Assembly (NCBI RefSeq): GCF_000787855.1
Contig: NZ_BBPQ01000038.1
Location: 38,813-80,681, forward strand
Length of the DNA: 41,869 nt
Origin: Streptacidiphilus anmyonensis
GTDB taxonomy: Bacteria > Actinomycetota > Actinomycetes > Streptomycetales > Streptomycetaceae
Reading direction: 5' to 3'
Shown here: positions 1-6,617 of the stretch, piece by piece
Position numbering within the stretch: position 1 is the first letter of the stretch
Layout: every line of letters starts with the position of its first letter
Position numbers and translations under genes: made by a program
The notes under the pieces: generated by a model
Told to the model about the DNA's origin: nothing
The model's input: the letters and a program-made list of their open reading frames with translations, nothing else
Database searches by the model: none

Positions 1-52
1 GCCGCGACCGCCGCGGCGGCGAGACCGGCCCTCAGCCGGTGCGCGCCCGTGC

Positions 53-472
53 TCACTTGGCGCCCTTGCCGTTGTCGTTCACGCCGCACCAGGCCTGGAC
101 GCCCTGGAGGTCCGTCTGGCGCTGCTTCAGGGTGCCGACCATGGCCTCACGGGTGTTGAGACGGTCCTGGAGGTAGGTCGCGATCGCGGTGTGGTTCAGC
201 TTCTTGGCGTCGGCGACGCGCGCCTCCAGGCGGGCCACCGAGCCGCGCACGGTCGCGCCGCCGGCCAGGCGCGTGAGGTCGCGCTCGATGCGGCGCTGCA
301 GCTTGGGCACGCGCAGGCACAGCGCGTGCGCGCCGTCGCCCTTCGGCGCCTGCGCGGCGGTGCTCGCCGTGCCGCCGGACGCGGCGAACGCCGGGCCTCC
401 GGCGAGCAGCGTGCCGGCGACGGCGACTCCGACCACCACGAGACGGGCGCGCTTGAGCATGACGAGGGGCAT
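53..472 (-). CDS. small secreted protein, unknown function
   Basis: This 139-residue protein has a classical export signal: a basic start, a Val/Ala/Leu-rich core at about residues 10-24 and a probable AFA-AS cleavage site near residue 31. The mature part is largely helical and charged, with two Cys residues that could form a disulphide outside the membrane. The start at 472 is preferred over an upstream in-frame ATG because a GGAAGGAG ribosome-binding site lies just before it. I recognise no family. It reads like ordinary chromosomal sequence. Confidence 0.7.
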   Translation of the reverse strand: MPLVMLKRARLVVVGVAVAGTLLAGGPAFAASGGTASTAAQAPKGDGAHALCLRVPKLQRRIERDLTRLAGGATVRGSVARLEARVADAKKLNHTAIATYLQDRLNTREAMVGTLKQRQTDLQGVQAWCGVNDNGKGAK

Positions 473-593
473 GGTCGTCTCCTTCCGAGCTCGCAGCGGG
501 CGGGTGCGCGTGGGCACGCGTCGGTGGGCTTCGCCCGCTGGCTCGGCGAGAGTAGGAACCCTCTTTGTGGTTTCTCTGTGGCGGTCAGTGGCA

Positions 594-688
594 CGGCCGG
601 CGGCGTGGCCCGTGGCCCGTGGCTCGGCCGGTGGCGTGCTCCGCGGCCCAACCGGTGGCGTGCTCCGTGGCTCGGCCGGTGGCGACCG
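594..688. repeat. short imperfect tandem repeat upstream of a small secreted-protein gene
   Basis: A GC-rich unit of about 24 bp, built on CCGGTGGCGTGCTCCG and CGTGGCTCGGC, occurs about three to four times with small changes. It fills most of the intergenic gap between two leftward genes. No terminator-like hairpin with a T tract is visible. It is probably a slippage product. Confidence 0.5.
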
Positions 689-695
689 GACCGCG

Positions 696-1196
696 CTACT
701 GCGCGTCCGCGGGATAGCTCATCGCCTCGGCGACCGGCTCGCCCCCCGTCTCCGGGAAGCGCCAGCGCGTCATCGACTCCGCGAACGCGCCCTCGAACCA
801 CCCGTGGGCGCGACGTGGCGTCACCGAGAAGACCGGTGAGCCGCCGACCACGATGGAGGCCGGCTCACCGGTCCGCGGCAGTGCGTACTTGGCGGCGTAC
901 GCCGCGTCCACCTCGGGCGGTCGCGCGGCTTCGGGCACAGCCGTGGCGACGCCGCTGACCGAGACGACCTCCGCCGCGCTCTCCAGATGGACGCTCACCC
1001 GCAGGTTGGCGGCGAGGTTCCGGGCCTTCGTCGTTCCGCTCCCGGTGCTGAACCAGAGCCGCTCCCCGACCCAGACGCCCCACACCGGCATGGCGTGCGG
1101 CACCCCGGCCGGGGACGCGGTGCACACCCAGTAGCTCCGCGCGCCGACGAGACGCGCCCGCATCTCCGCCCAACTGATCCCGATCCGTTCACTCAT
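696..1196 (-). CDS. pyridoxamine 5'-phosphate oxidase-like flavin-fold protein
   Basis: A 166-residue protein with the split-barrel pattern of the PNPOx-like family. An N-terminal strand segment (SYWVCTASPAGVPHAMPVWG) is followed by a VGERLWFSTGSGTTKARNL segment, which is the usual FMN/F420-binding region with the small-K-A-R-N-L motif, and then by VSVHLES. Such proteins bind FMN or F420 in the cytoplasm and act as oxidases or reductases; the substrate cannot be told. The start at 1196 (MSERIG) is chosen because it gives the usual N-terminus, although no strong ribosome-binding site precedes it. It is probably chromosomal. Confidence 0.8.
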   Translation of the reverse strand: MSERIGISWAEMRARLVGARSYWVCTASPAGVPHAMPVWGVWVGERLWFSTGSGTTKARNLAANLRVSVHLESAAEVVSVSGVATAVPEAARPPEVDAAYAAKYALPRTGEPASIVVGGSPVFSVTPRRAHGWFEGAFAESMTRWRFPETGGEPVAEAMSYPADAQ

Positions 1197-1265
1197 GGGC
1201 CAAGTGTCGCCTCGCTTCCGGCGAATGTTCTGCAAGGAACCGGTTCACGGAGCGGGCGCGGCGGG

Positions 1266-1393
1266 TAGCGTGACGAGCGTAGTTCGCTGTCCACCGTGCT
1301 GCCGCTGCACCCCTGCTGTTCGAGCTGTTCGAGGACGCGACCGACCTTGGGGCACGCACCGCGCGTGCCCTTCGTTCCGAACGGGAGACCTGC
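1266..1393 (+). promoter_or_regulatory. candidate promoter and structured 5' UTR of cold-shock gene 1
   Basis: TAGCGT at 1266-1271 fits an actinobacterial -10 box and is conserved at the same distance (113-128 nt) before all three cold-shock genes in the window. The leader holds a GACGCGACC block, a hairpin GGGCACGC (1350-1357)/GCGTGCCC (1363-1370) and an AACGGGAGA ribosome-binding region. Such long leaders are known for cspA-type genes, where they control mRNA stability and translation in the cold. Confidence 0.55.
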
Positions 1394-1597
1394 ATGGCAA
1401 CGGGCACTGTGAAGTGGTTCAACTCCGAGAAGGGCTACGGCTTCATCGCGCAGGAGGGCGGCGGCCCGGACGTGTTCGTCCACTACAGCGCCATCAACTC
1501 CAACGGCTACCGCGAGCTCATAGAGGGCGAGCCGGTCAGCTTCGACGTCGAGCAGGGCCCGAAGGGCCCCCAGGCCGCCAACGTCACCCGCGGCTGA
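1394..1597 (+). CDS. cold-shock domain protein (CspA family), copy 1
   Basis: A 67-residue single cold-shock domain with RNP1 (KGYGFI) and RNP2 (VFVHY), the aromatic motifs that bind single-stranded nucleic acid. It probably acts as an RNA or DNA chaperone in the cytoplasm. The ATG follows an AACGGGAGA ribosome-binding region. The protein ends [10 protein letters not shown], close to the two copies at 2165 and 23166 but the most divergent of the three (NSEKGYG against NAEKGFG). It sits outside the recognisable relic, so it may be the chromosomal homologue. Confidence 0.93.
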   Translation: MATGTVKWFNSEKGYGFIAQEGGGPDVFVHYSAINSNGYRELIEGEPVSFDVEQGPKGPQAANVTRG

Positions 1598-1636
1598 CCT
1601 CCACGCTCACCACGCACCAGCACCTGCACCACGCAC

Positions 1637-1674
1637 AGGCCCCGGCCCCGGGCACCCCCGGCGAGCCGGGGCCT
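1637..1674 (+). terminator. intrinsic-type terminator of cold-shock gene 1
   Basis: AGGCCCCGG (1637-1645) pairs with CCGGGGCCT (1666-1674) about 40 bp after the stop codon. The hairpin is strong but has no T tract, as is usual in this genus. Confidence 0.6.
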
Positions 1675-1682
1675 GCCCGTCT

Positions 1683-1789
1683 GTCCGCGAGGGCCTACAA
1701 ACTGCTCCCAGGCCACTCCGCCGCCTCCCCCGCGGCCACGTCCTGCACCGGCTTCCGATCCCGCGGCACGAGCCCCTCCGACTTCGCAG
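1683..1789 (-). pseudogene. remnant of an integrase C-terminus
   Basis: This stretch aligns almost base for base with the 3' end of the intact integrase gene at about 6592-6697, including its GTCCGCGAGGGCCT terminator arm. The sequence corresponding to the stop codon is changed (CTA to CCA on the plus strand), and the homology ends abruptly at 1789/1790 where a resolvase fragment begins. It is the left-most recognisable piece of a decayed sister element. Confidence 0.75.
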
Positions 1790-2017
1790 CGGGAGCTGCG
1801 CGCCGAGCGCCAAGCGGAGGGCATCGCTGCGACGAAGCGCCGGCAGGAGTCCGGTGAGATGCTGCTCGGCAAGTAGAAGATGGGCCGCCCCTGCCGGATC
1901 GGCCCGTCGGAGGTCGAGACGCCGCGGCACCTGGTCGGCACCGGGAAGACGGTGACCGAGGCCGCGCGCCCGCTGGTCATCAGTCGCTCGGCGGCGTACG
2001 CCGCCCTGAAGGGATGA
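1790..2017 (+). pseudogene. C-terminal fragment of a serine recombinase (resolvase)
   Basis: Reading from 1790 in one frame gives a text typical of the resolvase C-terminus. A helical RELRAERQAEGIAA segment (end of the long helix) is followed by GRP-RIGPSEVET, then TVTEAARPLVISRSAAYAALKG, the HTH_7 DNA-binding domain. A TAG at 1874-1876 interrupts the frame and the whole catalytic domain is missing, so it cannot be functional. It is joined directly to the integrase remnant, which marks an old deletion or recombination point. Confidence 0.75.
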
Positions 2018-2051
2018 CCACCTCACGTAGCCAGACGGTCACGACGCCGGG

Positions 2052-2164
2052 TAGCGTGATCACCGCATTCGCTGTCCGCTGTACCGCTCGTGCTGTTCGT
2101 GGACGCGACCAATCCAGGGGTACCCACAATCTGAGTACCCCTCCGTCCCGAACGGGAGATCAGC
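2052..2164 (+). promoter_or_regulatory. candidate promoter and structured 5' UTR of cold-shock gene 2
   Basis: TAGCGT at 2052-2057 is a plausible -10 box. The leader is nearly identical to that of the copy at 23166. It holds a hairpin AGGGGTAC (2116-2123)/GTACCCCT (2135-2142) and an AACGGGAGA ribosome-binding region. The hairpin position matches that of copy 1 although its sequence differs. Confidence 0.55.
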
Positions 2165-2368
2165 ATGGCTCAGGGCACCGTGAAGTGGTTCAACGCGGAA
2201 AAGGGCTTCGGCTTCATCGAGCAGGACGGCGGCGGCCCGGACGTCTTCGCGCACTACTCGGCGATCTCCGGCAGCGGTTACAAGGAGCTGCAGGAGGGCG
2301 AGCGCGTGAGCTTCGACGTCGAGCAGGGCCAGAAGGGCCCGCAGGCCGCGAACATCGTCCGCGGCTGA
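2165..2368 (+). CDS. cold-shock domain protein (CspA family), copy 2
   Basis: A 67-residue cold-shock domain with RNP1 (KGFGFI) and RNP2 (VFAHY). It differs from the copy at 23166 at only a few positions (GSGYKEL for GNGYKEL, SFDVEQ for TFDVTQ, QAANIV for QAENIV). It lies in the relic element but is intact, with its leader, terminator and convergent neighbour preserved. It is probably a nucleic-acid chaperone; whether it is expressed cannot be told from sequence. Confidence 0.93.
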   Translation: MAQGTVKWFNAEKGFGFIEQDGGGPDVFAHYSAISGSGYKELQEGERVSFDVEQGQKGPQAANIVRG

Positions 2369-2384
2369 CCCCAGCACAGCAGAA

Positions 2385-2415
2385 GGCCCCGGCTGCCCAC
2401 TCGGGCGCCGGGGCC
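2385..2415. terminator. bidirectional terminator between cold-shock gene 2 and the acidic-peptide gene
   Basis: GGCCCCGGC (2385-2393) pairs with GCCGGGGCC (2407-2415). It lies between convergent genes that end at 2368 and 2427 and so can serve both. The same arrangement occurs at 23385-23420. Confidence 0.65.
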
Positions 2416-2426
2416 ACGCGTTTGTC

Positions 2427-2606
2427 TCAGTCCGCTTCAGTCGACCCGCTCGACGTCGCGCCATCGCCGGTCTCGATCACCGTGTCAGCGCTCGCCAACT
2501 CCTCGGCGTTCGTGTCCGCCCCGGTGGCCGCGGTGGTCTCCTCGGCTCCGGTGGTGTTCGTGCCGGCGTCGCCCTTGTCGGCGCCGCCACCTCCCCAGCT
2601 GGGCAT
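2427..2606 (-). CDS. small acidic Thr/Ala/Gly/Glu-rich protein, copy 1
   Basis: A 59-residue protein starting MPSWGGGGADKGDAG. It is rich in Thr, Ala, Gly and Glu, has no Cys, and has no signal peptide or membrane segment. The ATG at 2606 follows a strong GGAGGGGGAAG ribosome-binding site that is conserved before its paralogue at 23613. It is convergent with the cold-shock gene and shares its terminator. The low-complexity acidic composition suggests a disordered protein. I recognise no family and infer no function; conservation of the pair in two elements argues that it is a real gene. Confidence 0.7.
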   Translation of the reverse strand: MPSWGGGGADKGDAGTNTTGAEETTAATGADTNAEELASADTVIETGDGATSSGSTEAD

Positions 2607-2688
2607 GTGCTTCCCCCTCCGTGTGGTCATCGGTCGTCTGGTTGACCCGGGCAGTAGGTGCTGCTGGCGCTGCCGCCGAGGCCGATGA

Positions 2689-2760
2689 TGTGACCTGTGC
2701 CCTGACTGCCACGGCTGGGGCTACCAGCCCGGTACCACGGGCGCCGACCGCCCGCCGAAC
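2689..2760 (+). pseudogene. remnant of a DnaJ-like zinc-motif gene
   Basis: The sequence matches the 5' half of the zinc-motif gene at 24505 (the CPDCRGWGYQPGTT stretch, here with His for Arg) but loses similarity after the first Cys pair, so the second CPRCHGHG motif is gone. It is a fragment of the relic element. Confidence 0.6.
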
Positions 2761-2829
2761 CGGTCCCTGGCCCGGCGGCAGAGCCCGAATGGCTGGCCCT
2801 TCTGAAACCGGGCAGCGAGGCCTCATGCG

Positions 2830-3057
2830 CTACGGGGCGAGTTGCACCACAAACTCGATATCCGTGCCGAGCTCCGCGATGATCTCCCGCACATCCACGG
2901 TCTGGTCCCCAGCCACTTCGGTCCCGACTGAGGTCGTGTCTCTGTCGATGCGGTGCATCCACCCCGGCTCCCTCCCCGTCAGGTCACGCAAGATCGCTTT
3001 TGCGTCCTCGACGCGCCCGTTCGGGACCGTCGCATTGATGCGCGTTCGCTGGCTCAT
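2830..3057 (-). CDS. hypothetical protein, 75 residues
   Basis: A small soluble protein starting MSQRTRINATVPNGR, with a mix of charged helices and strands (DAKAILRDLTGREPGW, then VDVREIIAELGTDIEFVVQL). It has no Cys, signal peptide or membrane segment. I do not recognise the family, and no counterpart is visible in the intact element. It lies among relic fragments but its frame is open. Confidence 0.5.
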   Translation of the reverse strand: MSQRTRINATVPNGRVEDAKAILRDLTGREPGWMHRIDRDTTSVGTEVAGDQTVDVREIIAELGTDIEFVVQLAP

Positions 3058-3145
3058 GCATTCAGCGTCCCCAGCAGCCTGTCACGGGACCCGCAAAATG
3101 CGGGGTGCCACCCGAATGCCCCGACCCCGAGATGTCGCATCTACG

Positions 3146-3350
3146 CGCCCTTGACGGGGCGTCTGCTCGGCCACGACGGTGTCCGGGAGCGATCCATGCG
3201 CTGACAACGGAGGGATCATCGTTCTTCGGTCCGTGCACCGGGGCTCCCAGTTGCAGCAGCGGGAATGCCTGCCGGTGGGCGTCATCAAGACGCTCGGCAG
3301 CGGTCCGGATGGGTGTGGCTGCCCCTGCCACGACGGGCGGCGCGGCACCA
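3146..3350 (+). pseudogene. relic fragments: promoter block plus Cys-rich gene remnant
   Basis: Bases 3146-3211 match the region just before the gene at 24989, including the CTTGACG and ACGGAGGGATCA elements. The sequence then jumps at about 3212 to a copy of the middle of the Cys-rich gene at 27067 (the SFFGPCTGA...CPVGV part), with no start codon of its own. The 2-kb stretch between the two counterparts (24.99-27.17 kb) is deleted here, which fuses a promoter-like block to an internal gene fragment. Confidence 0.6.
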
Positions 3351-3441
3351 GGTAGAGCCGCCTGGCCGGGGACTATCGTGCCGCTGCGCGCCCAGGGTCG
3401 GCCTGTCCGCATCCATCAGGGAGAGCGTGCGGACAGCAAAG

Positions 3442-3473
3442 AGCCCCCGTGCACCGGCTCGTGCACGGGGGCT
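3442..3473. terminator. perfect 13-bp terminator hairpin in the relic
   Basis: AGCCCCCGTGCAC (3442-3454) pairs perfectly with GTGCACGGGGGCT (3461-3473). It ends about 20 bp from the stop of the convergent glycine-rich gene. The homologous hairpin of the intact element is at 27479-27510. Confidence 0.75.
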
Positions 3474-3493
3474 GTCGCTTGATCGAAACAGGG

Positions 3494-4762
3494 TCAGTTG
3501 ACGGTGACGATCGTGGTTTCGGGATTGCCGCTGTTGCCCTGGTAGACACTGTCGCCGCTGTAGACCGCGGTGATCGTGTGGGTGCCGGTGGTGCGGAAGG
3601 CGGTGACGGTCCCGGCTGCCGCGCAGTTGCCCAGGGACAGGAAGAGGCGCCCGGTGCCGAGGGTCTTGCCGGTGGTGGCGTCGGTGAACGTGACGGTGCC
3701 GGTGGGCCGGGTCGTGGAGCCTGCGGTCGGGCAGACGATGTCGCTGAGGACAACCGGCAGGCCGACCCGGGTGCGAGGCGGCAGCGCCGTCAGGGTCGTC
3801 TTCACCGGCTTGCCCACGGTGTAACTGATGGTCACCTGCGCCGGTCCCGACGCAGTCCCGGAGGTTCCGCCGGAGGGGACGAGGTTCGACCCGCCTCCAC
3901 CGCCACCAGGCCCCACGGCGCCCATCTCTGCGACGGAGCCGCAGCCTCCGCCGCCGCCCCCGCCGAACCAGCCGCCTCCTCCTCCGCCTCCGCCGAACGC
4001 GCTATCACTGAATGCTCCGCCCTGGCCTCCGGCACCCGGCTGGCCGCCGATCCCGGCAGATCCGGGGCTGACTGCGCAGGTAAGTCCCCCACTGCCGCCG
4101 GCGGTCGGGGTTCCGCCGCCACCGCCATGGGCGGCTCGTGGGGGCGTGCCGCTGCCGCCGGCCGTTCCGGTGTCCCCGGCGTTCCCGCCGGTGGCCGAGG
4201 GGTTGGCGTCAAGTGAGTCGCCTCCGCCGCCTCCTCCGCCGCCGCCGCCGGCGACGATGAGGCGGGGGTCGGTTGCGGGGACGCCGGTCAGGACGCAGCC
4301 GGCGGTGGTCGAGTTGCAGGTGCGGAGGTCGCTGGAACCTCCGCCGGTACCGCCGCCGCCATCATCTGGACCGTCGGTGGGGTCGCCGCCGGGGCCGCCC
4401 CCGGTGGCGACGTTGACGTAAAGGGTGCTGCCCGGTGTGACGGTGACGGTGCCGGTCACCGTGGCGCCGCTGCCGCCTGTCCCGCCGAAGGTCGCGCTCT
4501 GGCCTGAGGCGCCGGTCACGGTGACGGCCAGTCGGGTGACTCCGGCGGGGACGGTGAAGGTCTGGTCGGCGCCGGTGGTGGCGTAGGTGCAGGTGGTGGT
4601 TTGGCCGGTGGTGGTGCAGTTGCCCGCCGCAAGGGCGGTACCGGACAGCGCGACCGGCACGACAGCGGCGCAGAGCACCCCGGCCGCGACGGCTAGCGTC
4701 CGGCCCCGGCGACCCGCACCGGGGACCTGCCGGTCGGCGGCCCCTGACGGTGAGAACGTCAC
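3494..4762 (-). CDS. glycine-rich secreted protein with Ig-like C-terminus
   Basis: A 422-residue exported protein. An N-terminal signal of about 45 residues has the core LAVAAGVLCAAVVPVALSG and ends at ALA-AG. A beta domain follows (TFTVPAGVTRLAVTVTGASG), then about 190 residues of glycine runs (GGGGGGGGGG, FGGGGGGGGGW) with paired Cys. The C-terminal 100 residues form an Ig-like domain (TLTALPPRTRVGLPVVL...TGTVTFTDATTGKTLGT...AVYSGDSVYQGN). It is probably cell-surface or extracellular. The GTG at 4762 has GGAG six bases upstream; a TTG at 4768 is the alternative. It occupies the position held by a different secreted gene (27538) in the intact element. Confidence 0.8.
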   Translation of the reverse strand: MTFSPSGAADRQVPGAGRRGRTLAVAAGVLCAAVVPVALSGTALAAGNCTTTGQTTTCTYATTGADQTFTVPAGVTRLAVTVTGASGQSATFGGTGGSGATVTGTVTVTPGSTLYVNVATGGGPGGDPTDGPDDGGGGTGGGSSDLRTCNSTTAGCVLTGVPATDPRLIVAGGGGGGGGGGDSLDANPSATGGNAGDTGTAGGSGTPPRAAHGGGGGTPTAGGSGGLTCAVSPGSAGIGGQPGAGGQGGAFSDSAFGGGGGGGGWFGGGGGGGCGSVAEMGAVGPGGGGGGSNLVPSGGTSGTASGPAQVTISYTVGKPVKTTLTALPPRTRVGLPVVLSDIVCPTAGSTTRPTGTVTFTDATTGKTLGTGRLFLSLGNCAAAGTVTAFRTTGTHTITAVYSGDSVYQGNSGNPETTIVTVN

Positions 4763-5074
4763 GATCAACTCCAGACGACGGAAGGAGGTCTCGGCGAGGG
4801 ATCGCCTTCTGCCACTGTCGATCGCCGGATCCAGGCCAGGACCCTCCTTCGATCCGACACACCGCCCGGTTCACACCAGCGGACCCCGGTCCGGGTGCTG
4901 GGAGCATGCCAGGCCCTGACCGGCCTGCTTGCCTGCGATGTCTCGCCACAAGCCACGCAGGATCACCGCCATGATCGCGAGGGCGAGCGCGGCCAGTTCG
5001 AGGGCGAGGGCGGTCGAGCGGCGAATGGGCGAACACGGAGGCGATCACCGTGCGGGCATCGGAGGCTGGCCGGC
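4763..5074. other. gene-free stretch with relic sequence
   Basis: The first 150 bases hold only the upstream region of the glycine-rich gene. Bases about 4935-5020 resemble the membrane-segment coding part of the small Spd-like gene at 29839 (CCATGATCGCGAGGGCGAGC against CCATGATGGCGAGCGCCAGG). Bases 5030-5074 match the leader of the gene at 28335. No open gene is supported. Confidence 0.5.
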
Positions 5075-5200
5075 ATGACCGAGCCGTCCCACGCTGAGCA
5101 CCACCATGCTGAGTTCTGCCGCCGCGCCGCCTGGACGAGCTCGACCTCGACGCCGACTACGTGGTTGACAGTGACCTTGCCGCGGCGTGGGCGGCGTCCG
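5075..5200 (+). pseudogene. broken copy of the His-rich small gene at 28335
   Basis: It starts MTEPSHAEHHHA like the copy at 28335. It then lacks an internal stretch of about 110 bp and has a 1-bp deletion in the GCCGGCCTGG segment, which shifts the EFCRRAGLDELDLDA reading out of frame. It is a relic gene, not functional. Confidence 0.6.
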
Positions 5201-5410
5201 GCCGGATGGTGCCGGGGCGCCCGCATCCGGAGTGGGACCGATTGGTCGCGGGAGGATCAGGGCGTCGACGTCGCAGGAGTCGGGTTCCGCGCCAGCAGGC
5301 GGCTTGCAAGGTGGTGGCCCTGCCGACGGGGGGATGCGGCAGGGCCATCGGCGGCGATCTTGGCGAAGCAGACGGTTCCCGTCAAGGGCTGCATCCGCGC
5401 AGGGGACCGC

Positions 5411-5716
5411 TCAGCCCAGTAGGGTGCGTCCGATGTAGCGGAACCCGTGGATCCGCCGCTCGGCCATCCAGTCCTCAAGAGCGGTGCGGTCCTCCACGGC
5501 CTCCAGGTGTGCCGCCGGTTCCGCGGTGGTGACGCGCCGAGTGGCCCAGCGCAGAGCCTCCCGGGCGGTGGACGGCTCCATGGCTGCGCGCTCCCGCCAC
5601 AGCGTCTGCCGCTGCCGCAGGAATACCGCCGCGGGCGTTGACGCGTCGGGGCCACCGGCTGCGATCAGTGGGGCAGTGAAGTATCCGGTCATCGCGCGGT
5701 CCATGCCGGCGCCCAT
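5411..5716 (-). CDS. hypothetical protein, intact relic copy
   Basis: A 101-residue helical, charged protein starting MGAGMDRAMTGYFTAPLI, with many Arg and Glu residues and a C-terminal RRIHGFRYIGRTLLG. It is preceded by GGAAGG at good spacing. The homologous gene of the intact element (28551-28857) carries a one-base insertion, so the relic copy is the better guide to the family. No function is recognised. Confidence 0.6.
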   Translation of the reverse strand: MGAGMDRAMTGYFTAPLIAAGGPDASTPAAVFLRQRQTLWRERAAMEPSTAREALRWATRRVTTAEPAAHLEAVEDRTALEDWMAERRIHGFRYIGRTLLG

Positions 5717-5739
5717 GCTGTGCCGCCTTCCGAAGACCC

Positions 5740-6010
5740 CGCATACCACCTACCCCCTGCGAGCCCATCCACCCGCTCCCGGGTGCGGAGCGGTCGCGCT
5801 CGGGACGACCGCCGGTCGTCCGGACGGTCCACCGCGTTTGCTCCCGGCGCCGCATGCCGGGCTTGATGGGTACGACGCAGGTCCGGGCCTCCCACCCGAC
5901 GACCGCGCCCTGCCGTGCGGCGTCCACGCAACCGCCCGGCAACGGGAGCCCTGGTACACCTCCTCCGGGGCTCCCACCCAGACGGCACGAAGAGTGGCCC
6001 TGGCTCGTCG
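5740..6010. repeat. diverged direct repeat of 28878-29130
   Basis: About 270 bp align with 28878-29130 at high identity, including GGCTTGATGGGTACGACG and the stretch ending CAGACGGCACGAAGA. No reading frame is convincingly coding in both copies. It is shared element sequence of unknown role. Confidence 0.6.
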
Positions 6011-6126
6011 ACCGGGGCCCCTCTTGCCTACTAGAGGCGGGCACGACGAGCGCGAGGATGGCGAGCGCGAGGATGGCGAGCGCGAGCGCGGAGAGGCCGA
6101 CGGCGACGGCGACGGCGACGGCGACC
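6010..6126. pseudogene. slipped remnant of a small Spd-like membrane gene
   Basis: The GGGGCCCCTCTTGCCTAC block equals the terminator and tail region at 29800-29825, followed by a degraded copy of the membrane-segment codons of the leftward gene at 29839. The copy contains an expanded 15-bp repeat (GCGCGAGGATGGCGA, twice) and about five GGCGAC hexamers at 6097-6126. The reading frame is not usable. Confidence 0.5.
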
Positions 6127-6129
6127 CAG

Positions 6130-6240
6130 GGTGAGCGAGGCCCGGAAGTGGAGCAGGCCGAGCGGGAGTTGGCGGAGCGTCGGGCGCGCAGGAGCGGCCG
6201 GCCACGCAAAGGGACGCCCGGACGCGCCACCGAGGCACGA
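6130..6240 (+). pseudogene. C-terminal remnant of a ribbon-helix-helix-like regulator
   Basis: This piece reads EVEQAERELAERRARRSGRPRKG and matches the C-terminus of the regulator at 36634 (LEQAERELSERRARKGGRPRR). The DNA-binding N-terminus is missing. Its position just before the attachment repeat mirrors that of the intact gene, showing that this is the right end of the relic element. Confidence 0.7.
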
Positions 6241-6269
6241 TCGTCTGCGCTTCGAGCGAGCAGCGAGCG

Positions 6270-6404
6270 AGCAGCGCCCGGTTTGACCGTTCCCCAGAGA
6301 CACAGAAAGCCCCAGCCGGAGGTGTTTTCCCTGGCTGGGGCTTGATCGTTGAGTGGGGCGCGTGGGGCTCGAACCCACAACCTACGGATTAAAAGTCCGC
6401 AGCT
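6270..6404. repeat. left attachment repeat (attL), 135 bp
   Basis: The segment is identical over 135 bp to 36938-37072. It includes a GC-rich hairpin (6308-6342) and, at 6354-6404, the 3' 51 nt of the tRNA-Lys gene (anticodon arm to acceptor end). Identity stops exactly at 6404/37072, inside the tRNA. It is the truncated tRNA copy left by integration of the element to its right. Confidence 0.9.
6308..6342. terminator. terminator hairpin inside attL
   Basis: AGCCCCAGCC (6308-6317) pairs perfectly with GGCTGGGGCT (6333-6342). The same hairpin lies at 36976-37010, where it would terminate the tRNA-Lys transcript or the regulator gene. Confidence 0.7.
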
Positions 6405-6557
6405 TGTTCTGATTCGCTCTGATCAGCCGTGCGTGCCCGTGACTCCCACTTCGCGAATCCCCAGCTCAGAGCACTGTATCGCGCTCGCCACGTGATTCTC
6501 TCTGATTCAATCTGACTGCTCATTACAGTGCATTCGGGCCAGCAGCGGGCCAGCAGA
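6405..6557. promoter_or_regulatory. left arm of the attachment site with candidate integrase arm repeats
   Basis: No gene lies here. CGGGCCAGCA occurs at 6535-6544 and 6546-6555, one helical turn apart, and the same paired repeat occurs twice at the right end of the element (36880-36941). CTGATT-type repeats (at about 6410, 6419, 6493 and 6501) also cluster here. The layout fits arm-type sites for the adjacent integrase and an excisionase. Confidence 0.5.
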
Positions 6558-6602
6558 AAGGCCCCCGCCACCTGGTCCGATGGACCGGTCCGCGAGGGCC
6601 TT
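6558..6602 (-). terminator. integrase terminator
   Basis: AAGGCCCCCGC (6558-6568) pairs with GCGAGGGCCTT (6592-6602) with one mismatch. It lies 16 bp beyond the integrase stop codon. Confidence 0.55.
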
Positions 6603-6617
6603 CAAACTGCTCCCAGA

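Noticed and set aside
3828-4421. Proline-rich open frame opposite the glycine-rich gene
   Set aside because: Proline runs are the complement of glycine codons in the leftward gene, which has a signal peptide and an Ig-like domain.
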